Shown: piece by piece, positions 5,686-6,714 of the stretch | How the letters are laid out: each line of letters opens with the position of its first letter | Numbering within the stretch: position 1 is the stretch's first letter | Origin: CAZRNB01 sp964601355 | Lineage (GTDB): Bacteria > Planctomycetota > Phycisphaerae > Sedimentisphaerales > Anaerobacaceae | Length of the DNA stretch: 6,714 nt | Direction: 5' to 3' | Assembly (NCBI GenBank): GCA_964601355.1 | Contig: CAZRNB010000145.1 | Location: forward strand, 1 to 6,714 | The notes under the pieces: generated by a model | Told to the model about the DNA's origin: nothing | What the model saw: the letters and a program-made list of their open reading frames with translations, nothing else | Database searches by the model: none | Translations under genes and position numbers: made by a program

Positions 5686-5824
5686 TTATTTTTGATGACT
5701 CTTCGCGTAGTTGGCCTGAACCTCTTCCAGAGAAAAAGCCTTGTGTAGATGCTTAATTCTTCTATTGAGCCGTTCCACACCGGATCAGGTGTATAGCTGC
5801 TCTTGCCAGGATAAGCATCTGGTT
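5686..5824 (-). pseudogene. Frameshifted 3' remnant of a LamG-domain protein gene
   Basis: On the minus strand the frame reads KPDAYPGKSSYTPDPVWNG then SIEELSIYT, the typical last strands of a LamG/concanavalin-like domain (usually 'FNG.IDDVRIYNRALS..EI'). Near 5736-5742 the frame breaks. After a shift of one base the text continues as KAFSLEEVQANYAKSHQK followed by TAA (5686-5688), the expected end of such a domain. Loss of a single base, for example a G before GCT, explains it. Upstream the homology ends at the palindromic repeat starting at 5825, so the remnant is bounded by a repeat on its 5' side. It is non-functional. Confidence 0.75.
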
Positions 5825-5918
5825 TGTCATGTTGAGCCGAAGGCGAAACATCTGGCCTTCGTTGCCCAGATTCTTCAATACGCTCAGACGCCGTCCTGAA
5901 CATAGTGAAGGAATGACA
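5825..5918. repeat. 94-bp palindrome-ended dispersed repeat (TGTCAT...ATGACA)
   Basis: The ends TGTCAT (5825-5830) and ATGACA (5913-5918) are inverted. The inner words GTTGAGCCGAAGGCGAAACATCTGG and, on the right, CCCAGATTCTTC and CCTGAACATAGTGAAGGAATGACA are the classic parts of TGTCATTCTGAGC...GAAGAATCT-type repeats, which I recall in many bacterial genomes. The two halves are of different subtypes, so the copy is degenerate. It has no coding content. It sits between the LamG remnant and the TPR gene's 3' end, and differs from the GTCATTTCGA repeat inside the element at 3458-3656. Confidence 0.6.
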
Positions 5919-5944
5919 CCAATCATTTAATCCGTTACAGACCG

Positions 5945-6714
5945 CTATGGAGAGAAAAGGTCCTTCAGTACTATATACGTGTGTGCTGCATCGGCTTTGT
6001 CGAACTGGGTGTACACCGTGGCCAGAGTTTGATAACCTTGCACGAAATCGGGTTTCAGACGCACCGATTCCGTTATGTGCTTCAGGCCGTCCCTGACCTG
6101 CCCCAGCTTCAATTTTTGCGTGCCCAAGCTGAATTGAGGGATGTAGTTGTAGGGATCGGCCCTGGCCGCACGTTCAAACCACGCCTGCGCCTCTTGGGTT
6201 TTACCTTGTTTGACATAATAGTTGCCCATATTGATGAGGGCCGGGACAGAATCCGGATCGACCTTCAGGGCCTTGTCCAGGGCCTGTTTAGCAGTGGCCA
6301 GGTCGCCTTGATGGGACGCAGCAGAGGCCAGATTGACCAGGGTGTGCACATCGCGAGGGCCGCTTTGGTAGAGCTGCTGATACACACGCAGGGCCTCGTC
6401 ATACCGCCCCTGTTGGACGTAGAGGTTCCCCACGTATTGAAGGGCCTCCTGGTTGGTATAGGGAAAAGGCGTTTCCCTGGCGGTCAAGACCGTCACGGCC
6501 TTATCACGGGCCCCGCCGCAAGCTAATGCCTCTGCCAGACCCGTGCGTATGCTCATTTCAAAGGGACGGGCTTTGAGGTAGTCCTGATACATGTTGATGG
6601 CCTCTGCGAGACGCTGGTTTTGCAAGAGGTAATCGCCGTAACGACGGACCAGGAACGCATCGCCTGTGGCCCCCTTCAGGGCCTCGACGTAAGGGGCCTC
6701 TGTGTCAGGATTCT
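5945..6714 (-). CDS. Tetratricopeptide-repeat protein, C-terminal part (cut by the window edge)
   Basis: The frame is open from the right edge to TAG at 5945-5947 and gives 255 residues. No start is justified inside the window; an apparent TTG start at 6625 falls within the first repeat. Seven consecutive 34-residue TPR units cover nearly all of it (about 18-51, 52-85, 86-120, 121-154, 155-188, 189-222, 223-255). They show the usual pattern, for example GNLYVQQGRYDEALRVYQQLYQSGP and GNYYVKQGKTQEAQAWFERAARADP. TPR arrays are protein-binding scaffolds, and the partner cannot be deduced. No signal peptide or membrane segment is visible in this part; it could be the tail of a larger membrane or enzyme protein. 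A sampled line (6241-6300) is about 62% GC, against about 42% in a sampled line of the large secreted-protein gene. Confidence 0.9.
   Translation of the reverse strand, partial: NPDTEAPYVEALKGATGDAFLVRRYGDYLLQNQRLAEAINMYQDYLKARPFEMSIRTGLAEALACGGARDKAVTVLTARETPFPYTNQEALQYVGNLYVQQGRYDEALRVYQQLYQSGPRDVHTLVNLASAASHQGDLATAKQALDKALKVDPDSVPALINMGNYYVKQGKTQEAQAWFERAARADPYNYIPQFSLGTQKLKLGQVRDGLKHITESVRLKPDFVQGYQTLATVYTQFDKADAAHTYIVLKDLFSP

Noticed and set aside
5981..6526. 181-codon plus-strand frame opposite the TPR gene
   Set aside because: It is an antisense shadow of a clear seven-repeat TPR coding sequence in GC-rich DNA.
1..6714. CRISPR array, phage attachment site or replication origin
   Set aside because: There is no regularly spaced repeat array, no integrase, no split tRNA end duplicated elsewhere, and no cluster of DnaA-type boxes.

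Overview
The window looks like a piece of an uncultured Planctomycetota genome, most likely of the Phycisphaerae/Sedimentisphaerales type. This is inferred from gene style and not from any marker gene. The signs are a long secreted protein built of 'FE..MDGW' beta-sandwich modules alternating with fibronectin-III-like units ending in 'YWR[IV]DE...W[RK]GDVW.FTT', a pseudopilin with the H-X9-DG C-terminal motif, LamG remnants, and many small dispersed palindromic repeats.

Layout, left to right. A tRNA-Lys(CUU) lies on the minus strand at the left edge (3-76). A gene-free stretch of about 450 bp carries a plausible minus-strand tRNA promoter and a plausible plus-strand promoter with a structured 5' leader. 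That leader precedes a 972-codon secreted multidomain protein gene (529-3447, +). Two bases after its stop codon begins a clean miniature transposon: 199 bp, imperfect 14-bp terminal inverted repeats, and a 9-bp target duplication. A strong hairpin follows, then a convergent H-X9-DG prepilin-like gene (3747-4595, -). The prepilin leader is split by a 66-bp in-frame palindromic insertion flanked by a 6-bp direct repeat. Beyond the prepilin gene's promoter side is a zone of dispersed repeats and gene debris (about 4670-5930). It holds a 3' fragment of a paralogue of the big gene on the minus strand, joined head to head to a 3' fragment of another paralogue on the plus strand. Each fragment has a near-identical GGCCTATA hairpin beyond its stop. 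A frameshifted LamG-domain tail (-) and a second palindromic dispersed repeat follow. The right edge is the C-terminal 255 codons of a seven-repeat TPR protein (5945-6714, -), visibly more GC-rich than the rest.

How it fits together: the intact large gene, the two fragments and the LamG fragment belong to a family of secreted, probably carbohydrate-binding or adhesive surface proteins that multiplies by duplication and decays. The prepilin-like protein is a probable pseudopilin-class envelope protein, but nothing shows that it works with the large protein. The most unusual observation is the in-frame palindromic element in the prepilin leader. Removing exactly 22 codons restores a textbook leader (MKKRA-FTLIELLVV), which implies a mobile palindrome that inserted into a conserved protein motif and left the gene open.
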